DNA of 46,024 bases from Blastococcus sp. MG754426 (GTDB lineage: Bacteria; Actinomycetota; Actinomycetes; Mycobacteriales; Geodermatophilaceae). Positions 17,340 to 25,447 of the stretch are shown here, piece by piece. Every line of letters begins with the position of its first letter. Position 1 is the stretch's first letter. The notes below the pieces were generated by a model. It was not told where the DNA came from, searched no databases, and was given only the letters and a program-made list of their open reading frames with translations. The stretch is taken from the NCBI RefSeq assembly GCF_021699055.1, contig NZ_SSXC01000027.1, positions 1-46,024 of the forward strand, written 5' to 3'. The position numbers and the translations under genes were made by a program.

Positions 17340-17376
17340 GTCGGTCCCTGCCCACCCACGCGGGGCAGGGACCGAC
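17340..17376. terminator. Terminator of the molybdenum hydroxylase operon
   Basis: Two perfect 14-nt arms (GTCGGTCCCTGCCC and its complement) surround a 9-nt loop, 11 bp beyond the coxG-like stop codon. Confidence 0.75.
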
Positions 17377-17386
17377 GGCCGCGGAC

Positions 17387-18061
17387 TCAGCGACGGCGGC
17401 CGAGGCGGTAGCCGACCAGGATGCCGATGAGCGTCAGCGCGGCCCCGCCCAGAGCGCCCAGCGCGAGCGTCTGCACGTCGCCGGACGGCCCGGCGGGAGC
17501 GCCCGCGCGGCCGGCGAACACCTGCGGCGCGGCCTCGGCAGCCGGGGCGGCGTGCTTGCCGGCCGGCTCCGCCTCCGTCGAGCTCACGGCGGCGGCGGAC
17601 GGGACCGCCACCGGCACCGCGGCCCCGGTCAGCTCGGCGTCGATCGCCTTGAAGAACTGGCCGGCCATCCGCTTGGCGACCCCGGTGATCATCCGCTGGC
17701 CCACGCCCGCCACCGGCCCGCCGATCACGGCGTCCGCGGAGTAGGTGAGGTCCGTGGCGCCGTCCTCGGCCGGCGCCAGGGTGATCGTCACCGTCGCCCG
17801 CGCGTTCCCCGGCGCACCCGCGCCCGACGCGTGCATGACGTAGGACTTCGGGTGCTCCTTGTCCGACAGGCGCACCTCGCCGGCGTACGTCCCCTTGATC
17901 GCGCCGACGCCGACGGAGACGTTCATCTTGTACTCGTCGTCGCCGACCTGCTGCAGCGACTCGCAGCCGGGGATCGTCCGCGCGAGCACCGCCGGGTCGG
18001 TGATCACGGCCCAGACCTTCTCGGGGTCGCCGTGCAGCACCGCAGAGCCGTCGAGCTTCAC
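17387..18061 (-). CDS. coxG: CoxG-like SRPBCC protein with C-terminal membrane anchor
   Basis: This 224-residue protein is an N-terminal CoxG/SRPBCC domain (about 1-150; MKLDGSAVLHGDPEKVWAV, IPGCESLQQVGDDEYKM). An Ala/Pro-rich linker follows, then one C-terminal hydrophobic helix (LALGALGGAALTLIGILVG) ending in RRR. In carboxydotrophs CoxG recruits the CO dehydrogenase to the membrane. Here it likely anchors the hydroxylase encoded upstream. Its GTG start overlaps the large-subunit stop by 4 bp, so it is the last gene of that operon. Confidence 0.9.
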   Translation of the reverse strand: MKLDGSAVLHGDPEKVWAVITDPAVLARTIPGCESLQQVGDDEYKMNVSVGVGAIKGTYAGEVRLSDKEHPKSYVMHASGAGAPGNARATVTITLAPAEDGATDLTYSADAVIGGPVAGVGQRMITGVAKRMAGQFFKAIDAELTGAAVPVAVPSAAAVSSTEAEPAGKHAAPAAEAAPQVFAGRAGAPAGPSGDVQTLALGALGGAALTLIGILVGYRLGRRR

Positions 18062-20481
18062 GCCATCACTCCAGTCCCCGCCCGGCGCCCGGCCGTCGCG
18101 GTCATCTCCGAATCAGGGGAACGCACCAGGTCGTACAGCTCGGTGGGCGAGATCGGCATGGCGGCGATCCGCCGCCCCACCGCGTCCTCGATCGCCGAGG
18201 CCAGCGCCGCCGTCCCCGGGATGACGCCGGCCTCGCCGGCGCCCTTGATGCCCAATGGGTTCAGCGGCGAGGGCGTCTGCTGGTGGTCGATGTCGATGTC
18301 GGGCACCTCGGAGGCGTACGGCATCAGGAAGTCCATGAACGAGGCGTTCTGCAGCTGCCCGTCGGCGTCGTAGGCCATCCGCTCGTACAGCGCCCCGCCC
18401 ACGCCCTGGGCGACCCCGCCGTGCACCTGGCCCTCGACGATCATCGGGTTCACGACGTTGCCGCAGTCGTGCACCACCGCGTACTTCACGACGTCGATCT
18501 CCCACGTCGCCGGGTCGATCTCCACGATCGCCGCGTGCGCGCCCGAGGCGAACGTCGAGCGGATCGGTGAGTAGTAGTCGCGGTGCTCGAGCCCGGGGGC
18601 GTCGCCCTCGGCCACCGGCGGCTTGTCGTCGTCGCCGGCCTTCGCGAACTGCGTCGCCTGCTTGGCGGCCTCGTCGAACGCGTACCGCAGCGGGTTGGAC
18701 AGCACGGCGACGGTGCGCAGCGGGATCGACGTCCCCGGCACGCCCTTGACCTGCACCAGGCCCGCGTCGATCTCCAGGTCCTCCGGGGAGGCCTCCAGCA
18801 CGTCCGCGGCGATCCGCAGCGCCTTCTCCCGCACACCCCGGGCGGCCAGCGCGATCGCGTTGCCGCTCATCACCGCGGCCCTCGAGGCGAACGTGCCGAC
18901 GGCGTAGCCGAAGCGGCGGGTGTCGCCGGTGGTCACCTCGACGTCCTCGATCGGCACCCCGAGCTCCGAGGCGACGATCTGGGCGAACGCCGTCTCGTGG
19001 CCCTGCCCCTGCGAGGTCAGGCCGGTCGACACGAGCACCTTGCCGCTGCCGAGCACCTGCACGTGCCCGCCCTCGTAGGGCCCGGGCCCGGTGCCCTCCA
19101 CGTACATCGCCATGCCGACGCCGAGCAGCCTGCCGCGCGCCTCGGCCTCCTCGCGGAGCCGCTCGGCCTCGGACCAGCCGACCAGGTCCTTGAGCTTGTC
19201 CAGGAGGCCCGGGTAGTCCCCCGAGTCGTAGATGACCGGCCGGCCGTCCTGGAACGTCAGGTGGTGGTCGTAGGGGAACTGGTCGGGCTGGATCAGGTTC
19301 CGCTCGCGGACCACGGAGCGGTCCAGGCCCAGCTCGTCGGCGATGCGGTCCATCGTCCGCTCCATCGCGTAGCAGCCCTGCGGCCGCCCGGCGCCGCGGT
19401 ACGGCGTCACGATCACGGTGTTGGTGAACACCGACTCGACGACCACCCGGTACACCGGGATCGCGTACGGCCCGACCAGCTGGGTCGCCGTCACGATCGG
19501 CACGATGATCCCGTAGGGGGTGTAGGCGCCGTTGTCGTGCCAGATGTGCACGTCCAGGGCGGTGATCCGGCCGTCGTCGTCGTACCCGACGGTGATCTCC
19601 TGCCGCTGCTGGCGCTCGTGCGCCGAGCCGATGAAGTGCTCGCGCCGGTCCTCGGTCCACTTGACCTCGTGCCGGAGGTTGATCGCGGCCATCGGCACCA
19701 GCAGCTCCTCGGGCCACGGGTGCACGATCTTCACGCCGAAGCCGCCGCCGACGTCCGGCGCGATGACCTCGACCGCGTCCAGGCTCAGCTCCAGCTTCGC
19801 CGCGATCGCCGCGCGCACCGACGTCGACGCCTGGGTGCTCGTGTAGACCCGCAGCGAGCTGTCGTCGGGGTCCCACTTGGCGTGCACGCCCTTGCCCTCC
19901 ATCGGCATGCAGGCGCTGCGCTCGATGTACTGGGTGAAGCTCAGGGTCCGCGGGGAGCTCGCCAGCACGGGCTCGACGTCGCCGGTCTCCTGGTGGTGCC
20001 GGGCCGCGACGTTGTCGGGGATCTCCTCGTGCACGGCGTGCGCGGCCTCGCGGGCGGCGTCCACGCCGACGACGACGGGGAGCTCCTCGTAGGTGACCAC
20101 GATGCGGTCGCAGGCGTCCTCGGCGACGTACCGGTCGGTGGCGACCACCATGACCACCGGCTCGCCGACGTGGTTGACCTCGCCGTTGGCCAGCGGGAAC
20201 CCGGTGCGCGGCGCGTGCAGCTGCGGGTGCGGGATGAGCACCGGCAGCGGCTCGGCCATGGGGCCGGTGAGGTCCTCGTAGGTGTAGATCGCCACCAGGC
20301 CCTCGACGTCGAGCGCCTCGTCCACGTCGATCGAGACGATCCGCGCGTGGGCGTGCGGCGAGCGGACGAACGCCGCGGCCAGCGCCTTCGACCCGATGTC
20401 GTCCAGGTAGCGGCCCCGGCCGGTGATCAGCCGCTGGTCCTCCCGCCGGCGGACCGGCTCACCGAACAGCTTCGTCGTCAC
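18058..20481 (-). CDS. Molybdenum hydroxylase large subunit (CoxL/XdhA family)
   Basis: This 807-residue molybdopterin-binding subunit of the xanthine dehydrogenase/CO dehydrogenase family has an N-terminal FGEPVRRREDQRLITGRGRYLDD, GGGFGVK in the cofactor region, and GQGHETAFAQIVASELG. The catalytic glutamate region is KGAGEAGVIPG. The active-site loop reads PYRGAGR, like form II CoxL and unlike the AYRCSFR loop of true CO dehydrogenase, so the substrate is probably an N-heterocycle or aldehyde, not CO. I start at GTG 20481 after a GGAGG-rich stretch. A long inverted repeat separates it from the small-subunit gene. Confidence 0.92.
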   Translation of the reverse strand: MTTKLFGEPVRRREDQRLITGRGRYLDDIGSKALAAAFVRSPHAHARIVSIDVDEALDVEGLVAIYTYEDLTGPMAEPLPVLIPHPQLHAPRTGFPLANGEVNHVGEPVVMVVATDRYVAEDACDRIVVTYEELPVVVGVDAAREAAHAVHEEIPDNVAARHHQETGDVEPVLASSPRTLSFTQYIERSACMPMEGKGVHAKWDPDDSSLRVYTSTQASTSVRAAIAAKLELSLDAVEVIAPDVGGGFGVKIVHPWPEELLVPMAAINLRHEVKWTEDRREHFIGSAHERQQRQEITVGYDDDGRITALDVHIWHDNGAYTPYGIIVPIVTATQLVGPYAIPVYRVVVESVFTNTVIVTPYRGAGRPQGCYAMERTMDRIADELGLDRSVVRERNLIQPDQFPYDHHLTFQDGRPVIYDSGDYPGLLDKLKDLVGWSEAERLREEAEARGRLLGVGMAMYVEGTGPGPYEGGHVQVLGSGKVLVSTGLTSQGQGHETAFAQIVASELGVPIEDVEVTTGDTRRFGYAVGTFASRAAVMSGNAIALAARGVREKALRIAADVLEASPEDLEIDAGLVQVKGVPGTSIPLRTVAVLSNPLRYAFDEAAKQATQFAKAGDDDKPPVAEGDAPGLEHRDYYSPIRSTFASGAHAAIVEIDPATWEIDVVKYAVVHDCGNVVNPMIVEGQVHGGVAQGVGGALYERMAYDADGQLQNASFMDFLMPYASEVPDIDIDHQQTPSPLNPLGIKGAGEAGVIPGTAALASAIEDAVGRRIAAMPISPTELYDLVRSPDSEMTATAGRRAGTGVMA

Positions 20482-20499
20482 CGCAGACCCCCCTCCCGT

Positions 20500-20573
20500 G
20501 CGTTTTGTGCACATAACGCCGCTCGCGCGACGCGCGGCGGGCGGCAGAACGCGGCGTTATGTGCACAAAACGC
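20500..20573. repeat. Large inverted repeat inside the hydroxylase operon
   Basis: Two perfect 23-nt arms (20500-20522 and 20551-20573) flank a 28-nt loop. Each arm contains the palindrome TGTGCACA. It lies between the small- and large-subunit genes and would form a strong RNA hairpin. It could tune subunit ratio by mRNA processing or stability, or be a dispersed genomic repeat. Confidence 0.75.
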
Positions 20574-20584
20574 CGTCGGACCCA

Positions 20585-21100
20585 TCAGGCGCCGTCCTTC
20601 ATCGCGGCCGCCGCGTGGTGCACGGCCTTCTTGATGTTGGCGTAGCCGGTGCACCGGCAGAGGTTGCCGCCGACCATGTCGTCGACCTCCTCCTCGGTGA
20701 GCTCGGCCGAGTTGTCGCGGCCCTCGAGCCCGGCCGCGATCGTCATGAGGAAGCCCGGCGTGCAGAACCCGCACTGCAGGGCGTGGCACTCGCGGAACGC
20801 CTCCTGCACCGGGTGCAGCACCTGCCCGCCCTGGTGGTCCTCGCGCGCCAGGCCCTCCACGGTGCGCACCTCGGCGCCGTCCACCTGCACGGCCAGCATC
20901 AGGCACGAGCGCACCGCGGCGCCGTCCACGACCACCGTGCAGGCGCCGCAGACGCCGTGCTCGCAGCCGACGTGGGTGCCGGTGAGCCCCAGGTCGTGGC
21001 GCAGCGCGTCGGAGAGCAGCCGGCGCACCGGCACCGTGGCTTCACGTGGAACACCGTTCACGGTGACCGTGATGGTGCGCTCGCTGTCGATGCTCGTCAT
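20585..21100 (-). CDS. Molybdenum hydroxylase [2Fe-2S] subunit (CoxS family)
   Basis: This 171-residue electron-transfer subunit carries two iron-sulfur clusters. The plant-type cluster ligands are in CEHGVCGACTVVVDG and a later Cys in RSCLML. The second cluster has CGFCTPG and CRCTGY. It passes electrons from the Mo cofactor to the FAD subunit. It starts at ATG 21100. It is the second gene of the operon, 91 bp after the FAD-subunit stop. The coding sequence includes TTCACGTGGAA (21041-21051), a weak parS-like match. Confidence 0.94.
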   Translation of the reverse strand: MTSIDSERTITVTVNGVPREATVPVRRLLSDALRHDLGLTGTHVGCEHGVCGACTVVVDGAAVRSCLMLAVQVDGAEVRTVEGLAREDHQGGQVLHPVQEAFRECHALQCGFCTPGFLMTIAAGLEGRDNSAELTEEEVDDMVGGNLCRCTGYANIKKAVHHAAAAMKDGA

Positions 21101-21191
21101 GCGGCCCTCCCCATGTCGTCGGCTCGGATTCGCTCCGCTCCTCGCTCGCTGTCCCCCGCAAGCGGGAGGTGCCCCCAGCTCGCTGCGATGC

Positions 21192-22067
21192 TCACTCGCG
21201 CGCCGCTCTCGCGCCGGCCTCGGCGGCGGCGTCCGCCAGCGTCCGCTCGGTCAGCACCCCCACCAGCAGCCGCCGGTAGTCGGCGCTGGCGTGGATGTCG
21301 GTGTCCGGGTCGACCAGGGTGCGCGCGAGCGCCCCGGCGGCGGCCCAGTCGGCCTTCTCCGCCGGCGAGCCGGCGACGGCCTCGGTCAGGTCGTGCACCT
21401 CGGGGGTCAGCCCCACCGAGACGTAGGAGGCCAGCACCCGCTCGACCCGGCGGTCCTCGGACAGGGTGACGACGACGCCGGCGCCGCAGACCGCGTAGTC
21501 GCCCTTGCGCCGGGCGACCTCGGCGAACGCGGTGCCCGACCGCGGCGGCAGGGCCGGGAACGTGGCGGCGGTGACGACGGCGCCCGCGGGGATCGAGGTC
21601 TCCAGGGGGCCGACGAAGAAGTCCCGCCAGCCGACGACCTCGCTGCCGGCCGTCGTCGCCACGGTGACCGATCCGTCGGTGAGCGCGAGCACCGAGGTCA
21701 TCTCGCCCGAGGGGTCGGCGTGCGCGATCGAACCGACGGTGGTGCCGCGGTTGCGGATCGCCGGGTGGGCGACGTTCGCCGTCGCCCGGCCCAGCAGCGG
21801 CTGCACCGCGGCCGCGCCCCCGTGCCGGAGCAGCGCGTCGTGCCGGACCAGCGCGCCCACCGTCACGGCGTCGTCGGTCACCTCGACGGCGTCCAGGTCG
21901 GGGATGCGGTTGATGTCGACCAGCGTGGCGGGTGCGGCCAGGCGCATGGACAGCAGGGGCAGCAGCGACTGGCCGCCTGCGAGCACCTTGGCGCCCTCGT
22001 CGGACAGGACCGCCAGCGCTTCTCCCAGGGTGCTGGGATCGGCGTAGCGGAAGGGGGCGGGCTTCAC
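21192..22067 (-). CDS. Molybdenum hydroxylase FAD subunit (CoxM/XdhB family)
   Basis: This 291-residue FAD-binding subunit has AGGQSLLPLLSMRLA at the first FAD loop and the TVGS-type second loop in RNRGTTVGSIAHADPSGE. The C-terminal half is the CoxM C-domain (RRKGDYAVCGAGVVV). It takes electrons from the [2Fe-2S] subunit and passes them to an acceptor. Start GTG 22067 is the first codon of the operon FAD-FeS-Mo-CoxG. The promoter lies about 60-90 bp upstream and is nearly identical to that of the permease gene. Confidence 0.93.
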   Translation of the reverse strand: MKPAPFRYADPSTLGEALAVLSDEGAKVLAGGQSLLPLLSMRLAAPATLVDINRIPDLDAVEVTDDAVTVGALVRHDALLRHGGAAAVQPLLGRATANVAHPAIRNRGTTVGSIAHADPSGEMTSVLALTDGSVTVATTAGSEVVGWRDFFVGPLETSIPAGAVVTAATFPALPPRSGTAFAEVARRKGDYAVCGAGVVVTLSEDRRVERVLASYVSVGLTPEVHDLTEAVAGSPAEKADWAAAGALARTLVDPDTDIHASADYRRLLVGVLTERTLADAAAEAGARAARE

Positions 22068-22126
22068 CGGCTCCGGTCACCTCCGTGCTCGCTGCGAGAG
22101 GTCACTCTGTCACCGGCGGGAGGGTC

Positions 22127-22159
22127 GGCGAAAGTACCTCAGCGCTAAAACTTCGTTGC
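22127..22159 (-). promoter_or_regulatory. Promoter and shared motif S1 of the hydroxylase operon
   Basis: On the minus strand this reads GCAACG, 17 bp, TACTTT, with the core TTAGCGCTGA in the spacer. It matches 28 of 33 positions of the permease promoter (23857-23889). The palindromic core between -35 and -10 suggests a repressor site. The expected leader before the GTG at 22067 is near 57 nt. Confidence 0.7.
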
Positions 22160-22227
22160 GGGCTTGCGGACCTCATCGGTTCCGCCGGACGGCGGCCCCG
22201 AGCGCGGGCCACCCCGGGACGCACGCC

Positions 22228-22267
22228 GCCCCCGGTGCCCGGACGCTTGGGTCCGGGTGCCGGGGGC
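22228..22267. terminator. Terminator of the permease gene
   Basis: A 17-bp stem with one two-base mismatch and a 6-nt loop (GCCCCCGG.. to ..CCGGGGGC), 16 bp beyond the permease stop codon. Confidence 0.7.
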
Positions 22268-22282
22268 GGCGGGGGGAGCGGG

Positions 22283-23758
22283 TCAGCGGTTGCGGGTGTC
22301 CGTCCCGGGGGTGTTGCCACCCAGCACGCCCGGTCGGCCCACCTCGTCGACCGACGACGGGTCGGAGCTGACCTGGTCGCCGGCGTCGTGCCCGAAGGTG
22401 CTGCCGGCGGCCGGGTGCGCGCCCTCGCGGAGCAGCGCCGCCTTCATGTCCGCCGGGGCCAGCGCCCGCGCCACGTGCCAGGCGACGACCGCGACGATCG
22501 AGCCGAGCGCGATGCCGGTGAGGGAGAAGTCCTCGGAGAAGTTGAGGGTCACGTTGCCGATGCCGATGATGATCCCGGCGGCCAGCGGCACCAGGTTGAT
22601 CGGGTTGGCGAAGTCGACCCGGTTCTCCTTCCAGATCTTCGCGCCCAGCAGGCCGATCATGCCGTAGAGGACGACCGTGATCCCGCCGAGGACGCCACCC
22701 GGGACGATGTTGATGAGCGCGCCGAACTTGGGGATCAGGCCGAGCAGGATCGCCACGAGCGCGGCCACGTAGTACGCCGCCGTCGAGTAGACCCGCGTGG
22801 CGGCCATGACGCCGATGTTCTCGGCGTAGGTGGTGGTGGGGGAGCCGCCGACCGACGTGGCGACCATGGTGGCGAAGCCGTCGGCCCCGACCGCCCGGCC
22901 CATGTACGGGTCGAGGTCGCGCTTGGTCATCTCCGCGACCGCCTTCACGTGGCCGGCGTTCTCCGCCACCAGGGCGATCACCGCGGGGATCACCAGCAGG
23001 CTGAAGTTCAGCGAGAAGGACGGGGCGGTGAAGTCGGGCAGGCCGAACCAGTCGGCGTCGGCGACCGAGTCGAAGTTGATCCGGTCGCGGGTGCTCTCCA
23101 CGCCCGTGCCGTCCGGCGAGGTGATCGGGCCGGCCGTGACGTCCAGCAGCACCGACAGCAGGTACCCGAAGACGAGGCCGAGCAGGATCGAGATGCGGGC
23201 GAGGAAGCCGCGCAGCGCCAGCGAGGCGATGATCACGAAGGCCATCGTGGCCAGGGCGACCCACTGGTCCTGCGGCCAGTACACGCCGGCGGCGACCGGG
23301 GCCAGGTTGAAGCCGATCAGCATGACCACCGCGCCGGTCACGGCGGGCGGCAGCACCTTGTTGATCAGGCCGAGCCCGGCGAAGTGGATGAGCACACCGA
23401 CGAGCGCCAGGACGGCACCGGCGACGAACAGCGCGCCGACGACGTCGCTCGAGTCGCCGCCGTTCGCCCGGATCGCGGCGACGCCGCCGACGAAGGCGGC
23501 GCTGGTGCCCAGGTAGCTCGGTACCCGGTTCTTCACGATCAGCAGGAAGATGATCGTGGCGACGCCGCTCATCATGATGGCGAGGTTGGGGTCCAGGCCC
23601 ATGATGATCGGGAAGACGAAGGTCGCCCCGAACATCGCGACGACGTGCTGCGCGCCGATCCCGACGGTGCGCGGCCAGGAGAGGCGTTCGTCAGGGGCGA
23701 CGGCCTCTCCCAGTGGGGGCGTCTTACCGTCCCCGTAGAGCTTCCAGCCGAACGACAT
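22283..23758 (-). CDS. NCS2 nucleobase:cation symporter (uracil/xanthine permease)
   Basis: This 491-residue inner-membrane transporter has about 14 hydrophobic segments. Family marks are QHVVAMFGATFVFPIIMGL, VALVAENAGHVKAV (conserved Glu), SPTTTYAENIGVMAATRVYS (second substrate-binding Glu) and NPINLVPLAAGIIIGIGN. It is closer to the UraA/RutG side than to the PurP group. The hydrophilic tail of about 60 residues is Gly/Pro/Asp-rich. It starts at ATG 23758 with GGAGG at 7-nt spacing. The shared promoter sequence with the hydroxylase operon argues that it imports the substrate of that enzyme. Confidence 0.92.
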   Translation of the reverse strand: MSFGWKLYGDGKTPPLGEAVAPDERLSWPRTVGIGAQHVVAMFGATFVFPIIMGLDPNLAIMMSGVATIIFLLIVKNRVPSYLGTSAAFVGGVAAIRANGGDSSDVVGALFVAGAVLALVGVLIHFAGLGLINKVLPPAVTGAVVMLIGFNLAPVAAGVYWPQDQWVALATMAFVIIASLALRGFLARISILLGLVFGYLLSVLLDVTAGPITSPDGTGVESTRDRINFDSVADADWFGLPDFTAPSFSLNFSLLVIPAVIALVAENAGHVKAVAEMTKRDLDPYMGRAVGADGFATMVATSVGGSPTTTYAENIGVMAATRVYSTAAYYVAALVAILLGLIPKFGALINIVPGGVLGGITVVLYGMIGLLGAKIWKENRVDFANPINLVPLAAGIIIGIGNVTLNFSEDFSLTGIALGSIVAVVAWHVARALAPADMKAALLREGAHPAAGSTFGHDAGDQVSSDPSSVDEVGRPGVLGGNTPGTDTRNR

Positions 23759-23856
23759 TGAGTGCCTCCTCGACGTGCACTTCCGATGCGGTCCGGTGCT
23801 GGTCGACAGGGGTGTGCCCGCACCGGAGGGCGCCAATGTGGCACGGCTCGCACCCT

Positions 23857-23889
23857 GGCGGAAGTACCTCAGTGCTAAATCGTTGTTGC
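23857..23889 (-). promoter_or_regulatory. Promoter and shared motif S2 of the permease gene
   Basis: On the minus strand: GCAACA, 17 bp, TACTTC, core TTAGCACTGA. It is 28/33 identical to S1. An additional inverted repeat, CGTTG/CAACG (23881-23893), touches the -35. Confidence 0.7.
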
Positions 23890-23903
23890 AACGAGATGCC
23901 GAT

Positions 23904-23934
23904 ACTTCACCGCTGAGAGATCTGTGGGTACGGT
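23904..23934 (+). promoter_or_regulatory. Leaderless promoter and shared motif S3 of fdrA
   Basis: TTCACC (23906-23911), 17 bp, TACGGT (23929-23934), then 7 nt to ATG 23942. The core TCACCGCTGA (23907-23916) overlaps the -35 and matches motif S4 before carbamate kinase. Confidence 0.7.
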
Positions 23935-23941
23935 GCCGAGG

Positions 23942-25447
23942 ATGAGCCCCTCAGCCCCCTCCGGTGGAGACGCCGCGGTCTCGGTGCAGCTGCGATCCGG
24001 CGTCTACGCCGACTCGGTCAAGCTGATGCAGGTGAGCCGCCGGATCGGTGCCCGGGAGGGCGTCTCCGCCGTCCTCGTCGCCATGGCCACCCCGCTGAAC
24101 CTCGAGCTCGCGGCGAACATGGGCCTCGCGCCCGAGGAGCCGACGAGCCCCGAGCAGCTGCTGATCGCCGTCCGCGCGGCCGACGAGGGGGCGCTCGCCG
24201 AGGCGCTCGCCGACGTCGACGCCGCCCTGGCCGAGCGGGAGCGCTCGACCGGCACCGCCGCCGCGATCCCGCACCGCACCACCGGCGCCGGGCTCGACGA
24301 GCTCTCCCCCGAGTCGCCGGCCCTGGCGATCGTCAGCGTGCCCGGCCAGTACGCCGCCGCCGAGGCCGCCGACGCGATCGCCGCCGGGCGCAGCGTCCTG
24401 GTCTTCTCCGACGGCGTCCCGGTCGAGCAGGAGGTCGCCCTCAAGCGCGCCGCCCACGACGCCGGGGTGCTCGTCATGGGGCCCGACTGCGGGACGGCGA
24501 TCGTCTCCGGCGTCGCCCTCGGCTTCGCCAACGTCGTCCGCCCCGGGCCGGTGGGCCTCGTGGCGGCGAGCGGCACCGGCGCCCAGCAGGTCTCCTGCCT
24601 GCTCGACATGGCCGGCGTCGGCGTCTCGCACGTGCTCGGCGTCGGCGGGCGCGACCTCAAGGAGGAGGTCGGGGGGCTTGCCACGCTCGACGCGCTCGCC
24701 GCCCTGGACGCCGACCCCGCCACCGAGCGCGTGCTGCTGGTGTCCAAGCCACCCGCGCCCTCGGTGGCCGCCGCGGTCACCGAGGCCGCCGGCAAGCTGT
24801 CGGTGCCGGTGCGATCCGCCGTCCTCTCGCCCGAGAGCCCCGACCTGACCGCCGCCGTCGAGGCGCTGCTCGCCGACATGGGGCTCGACGTCCCGGTGTG
24901 GCCGTCGCGTCCGGGCCCCGCCGAGGCCGCCGTCCCCGGCGCAGCGCTCAAGGGGCTCTACTCCGGGGGCACGCTGGCCGACGAGGCGATGCTGCTGGCC
25001 TCCCCGGCGCTCGGCGGCATCCGCTCGAACATCCCGCTGCAGCCGGACCTCGACCTCGGTACGGACCTGTCCGCCCCCGGCCACCTGGTCGTCGACTTCG
25101 GCGACGACGCCCTCACCGTGGGCCGCGCGCACCCGATGATCGACCCCACGCTGCGGCTGGAGGCGATCGAGGCGCTCGCCGCCTCCGACGAGCCCGCCGT
25201 CCTGCTGCTCGACGTCGTCCTCGGGTACGGCGCGGACCCCGATCCCGCCGGCGCGCTCGTGCCGGCGCTGACCGCCGCCCGCGAGCGGCGCGCGCTGCCG
25301 GTCGTCGTCGCGCTGATCGGCACCGAGGGCGACCCGCAGGGCTGGTCGCGGCAGGCCGACGCGCTCGCCGCCGCGGGCTGCGCGGTCTTCTCCTCCAACG
25401 CCGCGGCCACGCGGTACGCCCTCGACCTGCTGGGAGCCTCCGCATGA
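23942..25447 (+). CDS. fdrA: FdrA/AllF-like subunit of an oxamate carbamoyltransferase-type enzyme
   Basis: This 501-residue protein has the FdrA layout of succinyl-CoA-synthetase-like domains: VQLRSGVYADSVKLMQVS at the N-terminus, MGPDCGTAI and FANVVRPGPVGLVAASGTGAQQV in the CoA-ligase-like domain, then VGGRDLKEEVGG and VSKPP. In E. coli, FdrA, YlbE and YlbF (AllFGH) have been linked to oxamate carbamoyltransferase of allantoin fermentation. I use ATG 23942 because a -10 lies exactly 7 nt upstream, while GTG 23924 would fall inside the promoter. Its stop overlaps the DUF1116 gene by 4 bp (ATGA). Confidence 0.9.
   Translation: MSPSAPSGGDAAVSVQLRSGVYADSVKLMQVSRRIGAREGVSAVLVAMATPLNLELAANMGLAPEEPTSPEQLLIAVRAADEGALAEALADVDAALAERERSTGTAAAIPHRTTGAGLDELSPESPALAIVSVPGQYAAAEAADAIAAGRSVLVFSDGVPVEQEVALKRAAHDAGVLVMGPDCGTAIVSGVALGFANVVRPGPVGLVAASGTGAQQVSCLLDMAGVGVSHVLGVGGRDLKEEVGGLATLDALAALDADPATERVLLVSKPPAPSVAAAVTEAAGKLSVPVRSAVLSPESPDLTAAVEALLADMGLDVPVWPSRPGPAEAAVPGAALKGLYSGGTLADEAMLLASPALGGIRSNIPLQPDLDLGTDLSAPGHLVVDFGDDALTVGRAHPMIDPTLRLEAIEALAASDEPAVLLLDVVLGYGADPDPAGALVPALTAARERRALPVVVALIGTEGDPQGWSRQADALAAAGCAVFSSNAAATRYALDLLGASA

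Noticed and set aside
20500-20573. Ends of an insertion sequence or small transposon
   Set aside because: The loop is only 28 nt, there is no target duplication, and no transposase is nearby. A solo repeat or RNA hairpin is more likely.
18583-20634. Long plus-strand open frame opposite the Mo hydroxylase large subunit
   Set aside because: No recognisable domain; the minus-strand frame has clear CoxL motifs throughout.
18058-22067. Calling the operon a true aerobic CO dehydrogenase
   Set aside because: The active-site loop is PYRGAGR, lacking the Cys of AYRCSFR, and the context is nucleobase catabolism.
23924-23941. GTG 23924 as the fdrA start
   Set aside because: It would lie upstream of the -10 (23929-23934), whose geometry matches the carbamate kinase promoter and points to ATG 23942.
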